The notes beneath the pieces were generated by a model. That model was not told where the DNA came from. It searched no databases and was given only the letters and a program-made list of their open reading frames with translations. A stretch of 34,839 nt of DNA from Bacteroidota bacterium (GTDB taxonomy: Bacteria; Bacteroidota; Bacteroidia; Chitinophagales; Chitinophagaceae): NCBI GenBank assembly GCA_013289175.1, contig JABDAN010000028.1, positions 1-34,839 on the forward strand, in the 5' to 3' direction. Position 1 is the stretch's first letter, and each line of letters begins with the position of its first letter. Below are positions 25,202-34,817 of this stretch, in pieces. Position numbers and translations under genes: made by a program.

Positions 25202-26031
25202 GCCAGCTTCCGATGGAAAAAGCCATCGCCAATGAAACCGTCTTTGAACGTGCAAAGGCATTCATGATCCTGAAACTTCAGTGAGAACATTCAGCGCTGC
25301 GTTGATTTTTCTGATATCGGGATCAAGAAGAAAAAATCCCCCATGAATTATCGTGTGTTTTTGGTCTGATTAGAAATGCAATTTCCCTTGATTTGGTTCC
25401 ATAAATGCATTGCAGGTACTCTTCTTGACTCTGTTTTGTCATTGAAGCCAAATAGGATCTCCTGAAGGGGAGCTGTGCGATTTTTTTCCATTATGTTCTC
25501 ATTCCAGTTCGGTAAGGTCTGTCTCTCTTCAGGGATGATGCCGAAGCCTGCAAAATTTTATCGACTATTCAAAAGGACGCTTGAGAAATCTCTCGGTAAT
25601 GGGAGATGAAATAATGGCTTTGTTAACGCTGGTTTGAAAATCCGTCATTATCTACATTTAGTTACAAGCAAGGCGATGCGGCAAAAATTAAAAGACAGTT
25701 TTCCTTCTCAGTGGAAAAAAAATGGGACAAGTGAAATCTTTGAACTCCATTGACACTAGGAAATTAGCTAAAGATCGACTGCGACTTTGTTCTAAAAAAT
25801 AAGTATTCATATGCAAGTCGGCTTGCATGTAGCCCCCATAACTTCTAAGATTTATTATCTTCTAGAAACACTTCCATATAAGCAAGATATTCTTTATTCA
25901 ATCTTAAAGAAAATGCAAAGCTTTTAACCCGGTTGCCGAGATAGAGCGCGTTGCTTTTCTTTACGGACCTCGTACTCAGCCAGGCAATGGTAATAATTGA
26001 ATAACTTTAATAAACCCAAACAGTTCAGTCA
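25202..26031. other. Long intergenic stretch with only short, possibly decayed frames
   Basis: This is the largest gene-free stretch in the window (830 bases), lying between two co-directional permeases. On the minus strand, a 39-residue frame (25323-25442) starts MTKQSQEEYLQCIYG, similar in feel to the start of some Bacteroidota integrases, and an overlapping 47-residue frame lies at 25348-25491. On the plus strand, a 23-codon frame lies at 25213-25284. None is convincing as a gene. A TAACTTTA element at 26002-26009, close to the -7 consensus, may belong to the next permease promoter. Confidence 0.45.
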
Positions 26032-28449
26032 ATGATGCGGTCAACCATTGCCCTGCGTTACCTGCTCAGGAATAAAATATTCTCTTTGATCAATGTCGTT
26101 GGCCTGGCCATCGGCCTGGCCTGCTGTTTATTGATCTCGATGTTTGTTTGGGATGAATCGCAGTTTGATGCCCAGCCAGTAAAAGCCGACCAGATCTACC
26201 GGGTAGAAATCCATCTGATAACCAATAATGGGATGGAGATCTATCCCAACGTCGATATCGCAGTAGGACCTGGTATTTCCAATTCTTTTCCGCAGGTACA
26301 GCGCTTTACCAGGATCCTGCGGGCGGATGAAGGGTATTGGGGTTATGGTGACAAGCAGTTCAAGGAAGAAAAAATGGGTTTCGCCGACAGTAATTTTCTG
26401 TCTTTCTTCTCGCTGCCTCTTCTCGAGGGAAACATTGCAACGGCGCTGATGGATCCGAATAGCATTGTCATCAACCGGTCATTGGCAAAAAAGTACTTCG
26501 GGCAGGAAGACCCCCTAGGCAAATCCATTAAAACCGGATCTCGGTTGTTCAAAGTGACCGGCGTTATGGAAGACATGCCTGACAATGCGCATTTCCATTT
26601 TGACGGGATCATGAGCTTTTCCACGCTGCATGCTACCGGTCATACTTGGAGCAATGCCATTTACTATACCTATTTACAGCTGGAGAAGAAGGCCGATCCG
26701 AAAAAGATCGAGAAGGGTATGCCGTTGCTGGTGCAAAAATATGTGGTACCCGAAGTCGCCCATGACATGAATGTCAGCCTCGCCGATGCGCAAAAATCAG
26801 TGAACACTTTTCTCTTTGTCCTGCAACCGCTGCGGAACATTCACTTTTATGGCCATAGCAATGGTGAACTGGAACACAACGGCAACATACAATACGTTTA
26901 TATCTTCGGCGCCCTGGCCATCTTTATTCTGATACTCGCCTGTGTAAATTTCACCAATCTCTCAACCGCTATTGCGATCAGACGGGCACGGGAGGTCGGT
27001 ATTCGCAAAGTCATGGGATCGCTGAAGGGACAATTGATAGGCCAGTTCCTAACAGAAGCCATGTTGCTGTCTTTTTTTGCGCTGGTTTTGGCGACGGCAC
27101 TCGCACTGCTCCTCCTTCCCTGGTTCAACCAGTTAGCCGGGAAGCAGTTAACCTGGTTCTCCCTCCTCAATTACCGGTCCCTGATTATGTTGCTGTTGTT
27201 GTGGCTGATCACCGGGGTCTGTGCCGGTGCTTACCCGGCATTTTTTCTTTCGGGCTTCAATACAATCCGGGTGCTGAAAGGTGGTCCCATGACTGCCGGG
27301 AACAGCGGCATCTCGCTTCGCCGTTACCTGATCGTGTTTCAGTTTTTTGTCTCCATCGCCTTGATCATTGCCACGTTTATTATCTACCGGCAGCTGCACT
27401 TTTTGCAGGATCAGCAATTAGGCTATGATAAAGATCAGGTGATTTGCGTAAGAGATACCTATTTGTTGGGCAACCAGGATATCCGTGGTGCCTTCCGCCA
27501 GGAACTCCTGGGGGATCCGCGGGTAGTGAATGTGAGCTTGGGAATGGACGTTCCAGCAAAGGATCACCGCAGCAACGCCCTGTTTTACCCGAAGGATCAA
27601 CAGACTAATGGAAACGAAGCTACCATCTCAACGGGCATTTTTGCCATAGACAACTATTATATCCCCACACTGGGCATGAAGATCGTCAATGGGAGGAATT
27701 TCTCGACCGATTTTCCATCGGACTCGTCGGGCGCGATCCTCAATGAGGCGGCGGTACGGGAGTTCGGCTGGAGCCATCTCAATCCGGTTGGCAGGCGTAT
27801 CGTCGGTTCAAACAACGATGAATTTACGGTAGTAGGGGTCGTCGCCGACTTCAACTACGTCTCGCTTAGACAACATATCGAACCGTTGATATTTTTGCTT
27901 GCCCGTGGTCAGGGGTCGGGAATGATCATCAAAGTCAATTCAAAGGACATGGCCGGCTTCTTGAAAGACCTGGAGCACCGATGGCAAACATTGAATCCCG
28001 AAGCTCCCTTCAGTTACAGCTTTCTGGACGAGCAATTCGCCCGTTTGTATCAGGGAGAACAACGAACAGCCCGATTGTTCGGCTCTTTTGCCACACTGTC
28101 TATCCTGATCGCCTGTCTTGGCCTCTTTGGTCTGGCGGCTTTTACTACGCAGCAACGAGCCAGAGAGATCGGCATACGCAAAGTGCTTGGCGCCTCCGTT
28201 CAGCAGGTGCTTCTGCTCGTGACAAAGGAGTTTCTTGTCTTGATCGGCATCGCATTTCTCCTGGCCGTCCCCTTCACCTGGTGGGCCATGCATAGCTGGC
28301 TGCAGGATTTTGCATACCGGGCACCCATCGCTGGCTGGATCTTTCCCGTTGCAGGATTACTGACTGTACTGATTTCTCTGGTCACCGTCAGTACGCGGGT
28401 CGTGGGTGCGGCACTGAACAATCCGGTTAAATCGCTGCGGAACGAGTAA
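26032..28449 (+). CDS. MacB/FtsX-type ABC transporter permease (second subgroup)
   Basis: The protein has 805 residues and starts MMRSTIALRYLLRNK (the second ATG at 26035 is equally possible). N-terminal helix: VVGLAIGLACCLLISMFVWD. The first FtsX block follows GELEHNGNIQYVYIFGALAI and has LSTAIAIRRAREVGIRKVMG; here the usual ARS before the basic stretch is AIA. The second periplasmic domain has NGRNFSTDFPSDSSGAILNE and the C-terminal block QQRAREIGIRKVLGAS, ending NPVKSLRNE. It is grouped with the 22763 copy by the GELxxNxxIxYxYIF motif. It probably needs an ATPase encoded elsewhere; the substrate is unknown. Confidence 0.95.
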   Translation: MMRSTIALRYLLRNKIFSLINVVGLAIGLACCLLISMFVWDESQFDAQPVKADQIYRVEIHLITNNGMEIYPNVDIAVGPGISNSFPQVQRFTRILRADEGYWGYGDKQFKEEKMGFADSNFLSFFSLPLLEGNIATALMDPNSIVINRSLAKKYFGQEDPLGKSIKTGSRLFKVTGVMEDMPDNAHFHFDGIMSFSTLHATGHTWSNAIYYTYLQLEKKADPKKIEKGMPLLVQKYVVPEVAHDMNVSLADAQKSVNTFLFVLQPLRNIHFYGHSNGELEHNGNIQYVYIFGALAIFILILACVNFTNLSTAIAIRRAREVGIRKVMGSLKGQLIGQFLTEAMLLSFFALVLATALALLLLPWFNQLAGKQLTWFSLLNYRSLIMLLLLWLITGVCAGAYPAFFLSGFNTIRVLKGGPMTAGNSGISLRRYLIVFQFFVSIALIIATFIIYRQLHFLQDQQLGYDKDQVICVRDTYLLGNQDIRGAFRQELLGDPRVVNVSLGMDVPAKDHRSNALFYPKDQQTNGNEATISTGIFAIDNYYIPTLGMKIVNGRNFSTDFPSDSSGAILNEAAVREFGWSHLNPVGRRIVGSNNDEFTVVGVVADFNYVSLRQHIEPLIFLLARGQGSGMIIKVNSKDMAGFLKDLEHRWQTLNPEAPFSYSFLDEQFARLYQGEQRTARLFGSFATLSILIACLGLFGLAAFTTQQRAREIGIRKVLGASVQQVLLLVTKEFLVLIGIAFLLAVPFTWWAMHSWLQDFAYRAPIAGWIFPVAGLLTVLISLVTVSTRVVGAALNNPVKSLRNE

Positions 28450-28850
28450 AGGGAAAAAATATTTATAAGCGCCATTGGATACGAATACCCGATATTCTGA
28501 CATCCTTGATTTTTACTTTCTCCATAGACCTGACGGCCTTCATTTGATAAAATTGCGTTTATCCAGAGATCAGTATCGGGTCACTTCGCCGCCATTTTGG
28601 TATTTAAAATGCGGATGATTCCACTAATTTTAGCAATGTCGTTCCCGTTTTAGTGAAGAGAACAATTTCAGGAAGTTGGATCGTGATATAACATTACCAA
28701 AAGTGCGGTTTTTGGGTTTTTTCGGTGTGACATTTAGGATATTGAGCCATATTTTTTATAATATTAGATATACCAGTTACGATGACATGTTGCAATTACG
28801 CTACCTTGGATGGAGATATAAATAAATGAATAATTCTGCGAAGACCCCAC
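28450..28850. other. Intergenic stretch before the PAS kinase
   Basis: These 401 bases are AT-rich with no convincing frame. They contain a weak terminator-like hairpin (annotated separately) and TACCTTGG at 28802-28809, one mismatch from the TAnnTTTG element, about 40 bases before the kinase ATG. Confidence 0.45.
28697..28722 (+). terminator. Weak rho-independent terminator candidate
   Basis: CCAAAA (28697-28702) pairs with TTTTGG (28710-28715) around a seven-base loop and is followed by GTTTTTT. The stem has only two GC pairs and lies about 250 bases after the permease stop, so the call is tentative. Confidence 0.33.
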
Positions 28851-31688
28851 ATGTCTGACACCCATAACCATATACCCAGTTTCCTTTCCGGTGGTGGAGA
28901 GATGACCCGGCTCATACGTGAATATGACTGGTCTGGGACTTCCGTGGGTCCAATGGATCGATGGTCCCAGAGTTTAAAGACAACACTGAATACAATTCTT
29001 AAGTCGAAATTCCCGATGTTACTCTGGTGGGGCGATGATCTTATCCAATTTTATAATGACACCTACCAGTCTATATTGGGTGACCAAGGAACACATTCGG
29101 TTGCGCTGGGTCAAAAAGGGAAAGATGGATGGGCAGAAACATGGTCGGTTATGAGGCCGCAAATAGATTATGTTATTTCAGCGAATGAATCAATATTTAA
29201 TGAAAATCAACTCATTCCAATTTATCGCAATGGGAGGCTGGAAGATACATACTGGACATTCAGTTACAGTCCGGTAATGGATGATGGTGGGAATATCGGT
29301 GGCGTTTTGCTTGTGACCACCGAAACCACCCAATATGTTAACTCAATAGAAACCATCAAACGATCGGAAGAACGTTTTCAAAATTTGGTACGGGAAGCAA
29401 CGGTTGGCATCATCGTATTGACCGGTGAAGAAATGAAGGTTGAAATTGTCAATGAGCTATATGGTCGGTTAATTAACCGAACTACGGAAGAACTGTTAGG
29501 GAAACCCTTATTCGAAATAATTCCCGAAGCTGCAAACCCATCCTTGAACATTCTGAACAGTGTAAGACTGAGTGGTGTGCCCGTCTACTTATATGACCAG
29601 TCTTATTTTGTTTACGTAGATGGAGAGAAAAAGGAAGGCTTCTTGAACTTAGTTTACCAGCCATATAAAGACAGTAGTGGGGCGATCATAGGGGTCATGG
29701 CACTTTGCCACGATGTGACAGAACAGGTGAAAACAAGGCACAAAGAAGAAGCGAGTGAATTCTTCGCAAAAACGATCATAAACAAATCAGATGCTGCCCA
29801 GGCCGTATGGATAGGTAGAGATATGGTATTTGATATGGCTAACGAAAAGATGCTGAAGATGCTTGGACGAGACCGTTCCATCATTGGGAAGCCGTTTATG
29901 GAAGCCATTCCCGAACTTAAAGAAACGCCGTTACTGGAGCGACTCAGAAAAGTTCTCGAAACAGGGGAAACTTATTATCAGCCTGAAGAAATGTTTGTCC
30001 TTATGCGACAGGGTGTACCGCATACCGGGTATTATAATTATAGTTACGCCGTTCTTGCCAATCCCATGGGACAAAACTATGGCATCATTTGCACAGCCGC
30101 AGACGTAACGGAACAAGTAGTAAACAGGCAAAGGATCGAGCAGGCGGAAGCTAAAGCGAGGCTGGCTATTGACTCGGCTTCGCTCGGAACCTATGAGATT
30201 GATTATGTATCGGACAAAATGATCACATCGGATCGGTTCGATGAGATCTGGGGCATTAAACATGGACTGTCAAGAAAGGATATCGTAAGCCGCATTCATC
30301 CAGATGATATCCTGGTAAGACAAAAATCGCACCATGAGTCATTGACTTCCGGTAATCTGCACTATGAAGCCAGAATAATCTGGGATGATAACTCGGTGCA
30401 TTGGGTGAGAGTAAAGGGAAAGGTGGTCTATGACGATAAAGGCGAACCTTCCACCTTGCTGGGGGTAATTCAGGATATTAACGAGCAGCGCTTATCGGCG
30501 GAGCGGTTAACCGAACTGGTGGAAGCGCGCACAGGAGAACTGATTCAAAAAAATGCCGCTTTGCTGGAAAGCGAAGAGCGCTATCACCGGATGGTCGAGG
30601 AGGTGGAAGACTATGCTATTTTATTCCTGAACAAAGATGGGATCATTCAGAATTGGAATAAAGGGGCTGAGAAGATCAAGGGATATACGGCGGAAGAGGC
30701 GGTAGGCAAAAGCTTTAAAATGTTCTACTCGCGGGGAGACCTTGAAAGAAGATTACCTGAAAGGCTCATGGCACAGGCGGTTGAAACCGGTAAAGCAGCT
30801 CAGGAAGGCGTAAGGATACGTAAAGACGGAAGTAGTTTTTGGGGAAGCATAGTCATCACTGCCTTACATGATATGGACAACAATATCATAGGTTTCTCTA
30901 AAGTAACCCGTGATCTGACTGAACGTAAAATTGCGGAAGACAAGATCAAACAATATACGACTGAACTTGAATTTCAAAATGAGGAATTGAAACAATTTGC
31001 TTTTGTTGCATCCCATGATATGAAAGAACCACTTAGAAAGATCATTTTTAATAATAACTTTCTCAATGAGCGGATTCATGACCGGCTCGATGACAAAGAA
31101 AAGTCAGCTTTGCAGCGATCCACTGATGGTGCAAAGCGTATGCGGACTCTGATTGATGATATCCTTTCCTATTCTCAGACTGCTTTCGCTGACCATTCAA
31201 AAGAGGAGGTGGATCTCAATGTCACCTTGGATAATGTGATCACTAATTTGAAAGAAGTTATTGAAGAATCGGGTGGGATCATCGAATTAGAGGTGATGCC
31301 TGTGATTAACGGTATCCCACACCAGCTTAGCCAACTTTTTGACAACCTACTCAACAACGCTATTAAATACAAGCACCCGGATCGTAAACCTGTAATAAAG
31401 ATCACGTCCAAAACCGTCAGTGATTCAGAGCTAAATAAAGACTTGAAACAACGTGCGTACTATAAGATTTCAATAGTAGACAACGGCATCGGCTTTGAAA
31501 ATTCGGATGCTGAAAAAATATTTGACTTGTTTTCCCGGCTAAACGACAGGAAGCAATTTGCAGGAAGTGGCATCGGCCTTTCAATTTGCCGTAAAATAGT
31601 ACAGAATCACAACGGGTTTATTCAAGCCATTGGACATATAGGAAGCGGCGCCGAATTTGATATATACCTGCCCATAGAAGAAAAATAA
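28851..31688 (+). CDS. Soluble multi-PAS sensor histidine kinase
   Basis: The product has 945 residues and no membrane segment. The N-terminal region (about 10-165) carries the 'GGGEM..LIR.YDWS.T..GP...W' opening known from large PAS kinases, with PMLLWWGDDLIQFYNDTY. PAS repeats follow at about 172-295, 300-430, 435-555 (PAS_3 type, with RIHPDD) and 577-700 (GYTAEEAVGKSF). A HisKA helix has FAFVASHDMKEPLRK with phospho-acceptor H722. The ATPase domain shows the N-box QLFDNLLNNAIKYKHP, DNGIGF and GSGIGLSICRKIVQ. This cytoplasmic kinase is of the bacteriophytochrome/Rcp1-associated PAS class and lacks its own receiver. The gene at 31691 converges on it with two bases between the stops and encodes a receiver that may be its partner. 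Confidence 0.94.
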   Translation: MSDTHNHIPSFLSGGGEMTRLIREYDWSGTSVGPMDRWSQSLKTTLNTILKSKFPMLLWWGDDLIQFYNDTYQSILGDQGTHSVALGQKGKDGWAETWSVMRPQIDYVISANESIFNENQLIPIYRNGRLEDTYWTFSYSPVMDDGGNIGGVLLVTTETTQYVNSIETIKRSEERFQNLVREATVGIIVLTGEEMKVEIVNELYGRLINRTTEELLGKPLFEIIPEAANPSLNILNSVRLSGVPVYLYDQSYFVYVDGEKKEGFLNLVYQPYKDSSGAIIGVMALCHDVTEQVKTRHKEEASEFFAKTIINKSDAAQAVWIGRDMVFDMANEKMLKMLGRDRSIIGKPFMEAIPELKETPLLERLRKVLETGETYYQPEEMFVLMRQGVPHTGYYNYSYAVLANPMGQNYGIICTAADVTEQVVNRQRIEQAEAKARLAIDSASLGTYEIDYVSDKMITSDRFDEIWGIKHGLSRKDIVSRIHPDDILVRQKSHHESLTSGNLHYEARIIWDDNSVHWVRVKGKVVYDDKGEPSTLLGVIQDINEQRLSAERLTELVEARTGELIQKNAALLESEERYHRMVEEVEDYAILFLNKDGIIQNWNKGAEKIKGYTAEEAVGKSFKMFYSRGDLERRLPERLMAQAVETGKAAQEGVRIRKDGSSFWGSIVITALHDMDNNIIGFSKVTRDLTERKIAEDKIKQYTTELEFQNEELKQFAFVASHDMKEPLRKIIFNNNFLNERIHDRLDDKEKSALQRSTDGAKRMRTLIDDILSYSQTAFADHSKEEVDLNVTLDNVITNLKEVIEESGGIIELEVMPVINGIPHQLSQLFDNLLNNAIKYKHPDRKPVIKITSKTVSDSELNKDLKQRAYYKISIVDNGIGFENSDAEKIFDLFSRLNDRKQFAGSGIGLSICRKIVQNHNGFIQAIGHIGSGAEFDIYLPIEEK

Positions 31689-31690
31689 GA

Positions 31691-32098
31691 TTAACCACAC
31701 GCTGCCAAAACCTCTTTAACCAGACTATATAATTTATCGGGCTTATCGGGTTTTATGAAATAATTGAGCGCTCCGTAATTCTTACATTCGTCTATATGAA
31801 CTTTTGAGTTGGATGTACTCCAGACAAATTTTGGAATGGCTCTGAAACGCGAATTTTTACACAATATAGCCAACACCTCCGCCCCATTTAAATGAGGCAT
31901 GCTATAATCCAAAATGATCGCACACGGCAATTCGTTATCAAAACACTTTTCAAGGTATTCAACAGCTGCCCTGCCACTAAATACCATTTCAGCTTTCGCT
32001 TCGGGGTCCACTTCAGAAATGGCATCTCCGAGCAATTCCTGGTCTTCTGAATCGTCATCAGCTACAAGAATAACCTTATGTTTGTGTTCTGCAGACAT
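31691..32098 (-). CDS. Single-domain response regulator (Rcp1/CheY-like)
   Basis: The chosen start at 32098 (MSAEHKHKVILVADDDSEDQ) gives 135 residues, a complete receiver; an upstream ATG at 32191 would add 31 residues with no domain. The acidic pocket is D14-D16, the phospho-acceptor D64 (ILDYSMPHLNG), with S94/T95 and K116 (FIKPDKP) in their expected places. There is no output domain, so it should act by protein contact or phosphotransfer. This is the Rcp1-like form usually paired with multi-PAS kinases. The stop lies two bases from the stop of the PAS kinase on the other strand. Confidence 0.9.
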   Translation of the reverse strand: MSAEHKHKVILVADDDSEDQELLGDAISEVDPEAKAEMVFSGRAAVEYLEKCFDNELPCAIILDYSMPHLNGAEVLAILCKNSRFRAIPKFVWSTSNSKVHIDECKNYGALNYFIKPDKPDKLYSLVKEVLAACG

Positions 32099-32557
32099 GT
32101 GGATACTTGAAAGATATGTCGCTGGAAGATACAAACTAATTGGTTGATTCAAATCACAGGTGGTGAACCTCAAAAGCTGTCCAAAATCCACGGACAGGCT
32201 GTATATCCTTATAAGTATGGAAAGGAAATTACAAAGCCGTTTTGTTTTATACGAGGAATGGATTTAAGATAAGCGTTATTTTGACCTCAAAATTTTGGAA
32301 AATCACATATACCCTAACTATCTGATGTGAGGTACAAAACTTCAAGCTGCCGGACAGCCAAATTAAAGGGGGAGTATAATGGCATCATCAGGAAGTCTTT
32401 TTCTTCAGTTAATCTTGGTGAATTCGGGCCATATGCCCAGCCGACCGGGAAAAGCCAGAAAACAGAAGCCGCGATTCCCGTTCAGATATTGATTTTTTTC
32501 ACGGGCAAGTCCTGCCAAGACAAGGTAGTGGGGCCGCAGACTTGCCGGGCATCTCTA
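32099..32557. other. Intergenic stretch between the response regulator and the NHL gene
   Basis: These 459 bases show no convincing gene: an 86-residue plus-strand frame (32327-32587) runs into the 3' end of the NHL gene and has no recognisable motif. The promoter of the response regulator should lie near 32100-32300, but I see no clean -7/-33 pair. An inverted repeat is annotated separately. Confidence 0.45.
32504..32546. repeat. Inverted repeat just downstream of the NHL lipoprotein gene
   Basis: GGCAAGTC (32504-32511) and GACTTGCC (32539-32546) are perfect eight-base inverted arms with a 27-base loop, 12 bases past the stop codon of the minus-strand NHL gene. It may act as a transcription-end or mRNA-stability hairpin; no U-run follows it on the minus strand. 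Confidence 0.4.
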
Positions 32558-33580
32558 TTATTTTGGAAACGTAATTCTCCTGATTAAATTATTGTGATAA
32601 TCGCTTACATAAAGTACATTATTAGATCCTGAATTTGTGAATGCGATTCCGGTTGGAGCATAGAACTCCGCATTTTTACCAATTCCATCCTGATAACCCT
32701 GTTTTCCGTCTCCGGCGATGGTGGTGACCGTACCACCTGCCGAGACCTCGCGAATGGTATTATTGTTTATATCGGCCACATAAATATTATTGTCGGGATC
32801 CGTACAGATACCCATCGCGCCGCCGAAGGAGGCGAGGGCTCCGGAGCCATCCTTGTTTCCCAGTGAATCCGATCCTGCCACTATCGATGCAGTTCCATCT
32901 GAAGAGATTTCAAAAATCTTGTGTCCCGCAGAAATATAGATATTCTTGTTATCCGCGTCCATTGTCATTGAACTGATGATCCCGAAATTTGTTCCGGTTG
33001 CGAAGGGGGCAATGATATGATCAGATTGCGGTATTATATACATACCGTTGTAAGTATCGAATAGATAGATATTCCCATGGAAATCCTCGCAGACGCCACT
33101 AATATTTGCAGAAATATGGTTCGGATTGTCATATTGAATCGTCTGAGAACTTCCAGTAGTAGTGCAAGTTTTCGGTTCACAACCGTAGTCGCCGATATAT
33201 ATGACATCGTCATTTATCCATAAGTTGGTTGGAAAGGCCAGTGAGGGATTACCGCTTCCAGAGGGATCGTCCATACATCCCGCCTGGTCGAACATTCCTG
33301 AAAAGGGACCGACGAGATGCGCGATCGGGTCGACTTTCAGGATAACATCGTGATTGGTTTCGGCAACATACAGAAAACCTTTACTGTCAATACAAAGTGC
33401 CGTAGGTCCATCAATAGAATGCTCAACGACGTTACCTGCATAAGTGTCAACTTGATATTTTGAGGTGTCTGAATTCCCTGAGCTTGTGCCCGTATTGGAC
33501 TTGCTTACACTTTTAGTGCAGGATTGAAGGATTACCATATATAGGAGAATATATAATCCGCAAGTGAAAAAATTTTTCAT
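32558..33580 (-). CDS. NHL-repeat beta-propeller lipoprotein
   Basis: This 340-residue protein has lipobox ILQSC (lipidation at C21) and a Ser/Thr-rich linker to about 42. The rest is a beta-propeller with NHL-type blades: DGPTALCIDSKGFLYVAETN, later GICTDPDNNIYVADINNNTI and GYQDGIGKNAEFYAPTGIAF with NVLYVSDYHNNLIRRI. The blade between about 130 and 215 is cysteine-bearing (CEPKTCTTTG) and less regular. The propeller probably binds a ligand or protein partner at the cell surface or in the periplasm; no catalytic site is evident. It follows the ScyD-like gene on the same strand after 97 bases, so co-expression is likely. Confidence 0.88.
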   Translation of the reverse strand: MKNFFTCGLYILLYMVILQSCTKSVSKSNTGTSSGNSDTSKYQVDTYAGNVVEHSIDGPTALCIDSKGFLYVAETNHDVILKVDPIAHLVGPFSGMFDQAGCMDDPSGSGNPSLAFPTNLWINDDVIYIGDYGCEPKTCTTTGSSQTIQYDNPNHISANISGVCEDFHGNIYLFDTYNGMYIIPQSDHIIAPFATGTNFGIISSMTMDADNKNIYISAGHKIFEISSDGTASIVAGSDSLGNKDGSGALASFGGAMGICTDPDNNIYVADINNNTIREVSAGGTVTTIAGDGKQGYQDGIGKNAEFYAPTGIAFTNSGSNNVLYVSDYHNNLIRRITFPK

Positions 33581-33677
33581 GATTGTGATTTAATTGTTTT
33601 ACTCATTCGGCAAAATATCACTACTTAGAGCCGAGAAATTGATTAATCGACGAATGGAACTCCGCTTGAAGAGTATA

Positions 33678-34817
33678 TTATTTTCGAATAGCATTGTAAT
33701 GTTGCTTTACACAGGTTACGTCGATCTGCCAAATTTCTCCTTGTCCCGGGATACCCCCGAATCCCCAAACGGAGACATAGATTTTATTATCTGGACCGAA
33801 AGTCATCGCAGTTGGAAAATTAAGCCCGGACGCTATGGTCATTCTTTCTCCAGAACGATCAATCCTGATAATATCACCTGTTCCGGGGGTTGGCATGGGA
33901 TGCCCGGTTGTGCTTTCAAGCACATACATGCCACCCACTTCATCAAAAAGAATTCCTAAAACAGTAGAGAAATTATTGGCTACCACACTGATATCTCCTC
34001 CCGGTGTGACTTTGTAAATCGCTGATTTGTTTGTGATCGGATAAGTATCTTCATTTCCGATATAGAAATTTCCATCGTGGAATGTCTCACAAGCAGGAAC
34101 TATATGGCCAAGTGTTGCAGAAAAATCGACGACCCGGCTTGTAACACCGTTTTTTGAGATTCGGTCCAATTCTCCGTGATTTGCTTCCACCACAAAAAGA
34201 TCTCCACCAACGTTAATCATACTATAGGGAGAACCATCTGGCTCAAAATCTGTCGTACTGGGATTCGCTACTGGATTGTTCATCCAAAATGCACTCAAAT
34301 CGGAAACGATTTCCCATGACCGGTCGCGGTTAACTCTAAAAACTCCGTTTGGAATACCCCTTACACCATGTGAGCAACCCGCTCCGGACAAAACTCCATA
34401 AAGCGTGTTATCAATAAATGCAAGATCGGCAACGCCCGAAACTTCAGACCCCGCTGTAATGGCTGTTTGATCTGAGGGCAGGCCATCCACAAATGTGTAG
34501 CGCGTCCCATCATAACCAATTCTTGAAATACGTGAGCCGTCCTGGCTACCTTTATAAGGGCCAACACGGGGAATTACCTGGGCACAGGTTGTGGTAGAAT
34601 TTGTTCCACCGATCCCACCTTCTGCAACATAGAGAAAACCGTCCGGGCCAAACTTAATACCCCTTGGGTTGTTCAATCCCGTGGAGAAAACAGAAGAAGT
34701 AATGGTTAAATTGTTGGGGCTGCAGAAACAGGATACCGGCGCATTTTTTACGCAGGCCGATAAAAAGAGAGCGAAAGCGACAATCGCTGCTGTGTGGATG
34801 TAAATTTTTCTTTTCAT
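33678..34817 (-). CDS. ScyD/ScyE-family beta-propeller lipoprotein
   Basis: This 379-residue protein has a lipobox LSAC with lipidation at C22. The mature part begins with a Cys-rich segment (VSCFCSPNN), then LNNPRGIKFGPDGFLYVAEG, the ScyD/ScyE signature. Further blades read GVADLAFIDNTLYGVLSGAG, INVGGDLFVVEANHGELDRI, FHDGNFYIGNEDTYPIT, ILFDEVGGMYVLEST and FPTAMTFGPDNKIYVSVWGF. The family is named after cyanobacterial scytonemin-cluster genes but is widespread in other bacteria without that pathway, where its role is unknown. The start MKRKIYIHTA is 22 bases from the window's right edge, so upstream sequence is missing. The next gene on the strand is the NHL lipoprotein. Confidence 0.9.
   Translation of the reverse strand: MKRKIYIHTAAIVAFALFLSACVKNAPVSCFCSPNNLTITSSVFSTGLNNPRGIKFGPDGFLYVAEGGIGGTNSTTTCAQVIPRVGPYKGSQDGSRISRIGYDGTRYTFVDGLPSDQTAITAGSEVSGVADLAFIDNTLYGVLSGAGCSHGVRGIPNGVFRVNRDRSWEIVSDLSAFWMNNPVANPSTTDFEPDGSPYSMINVGGDLFVVEANHGELDRISKNGVTSRVVDFSATLGHIVPACETFHDGNFYIGNEDTYPITNKSAIYKVTPGGDISVVANNFSTVLGILFDEVGGMYVLESTTGHPMPTPGTGDIIRIDRSGERMTIASGLNFPTAMTFGPDNKIYVSVWGFGGIPGQGEIWQIDVTCVKQHYNAIRK

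Noticed and set aside
25213-25284. 23-codon frame starting MEKAIANETVFERAK
   Set aside because: It is too short and matches no family I know; kept only as part of the gap description.
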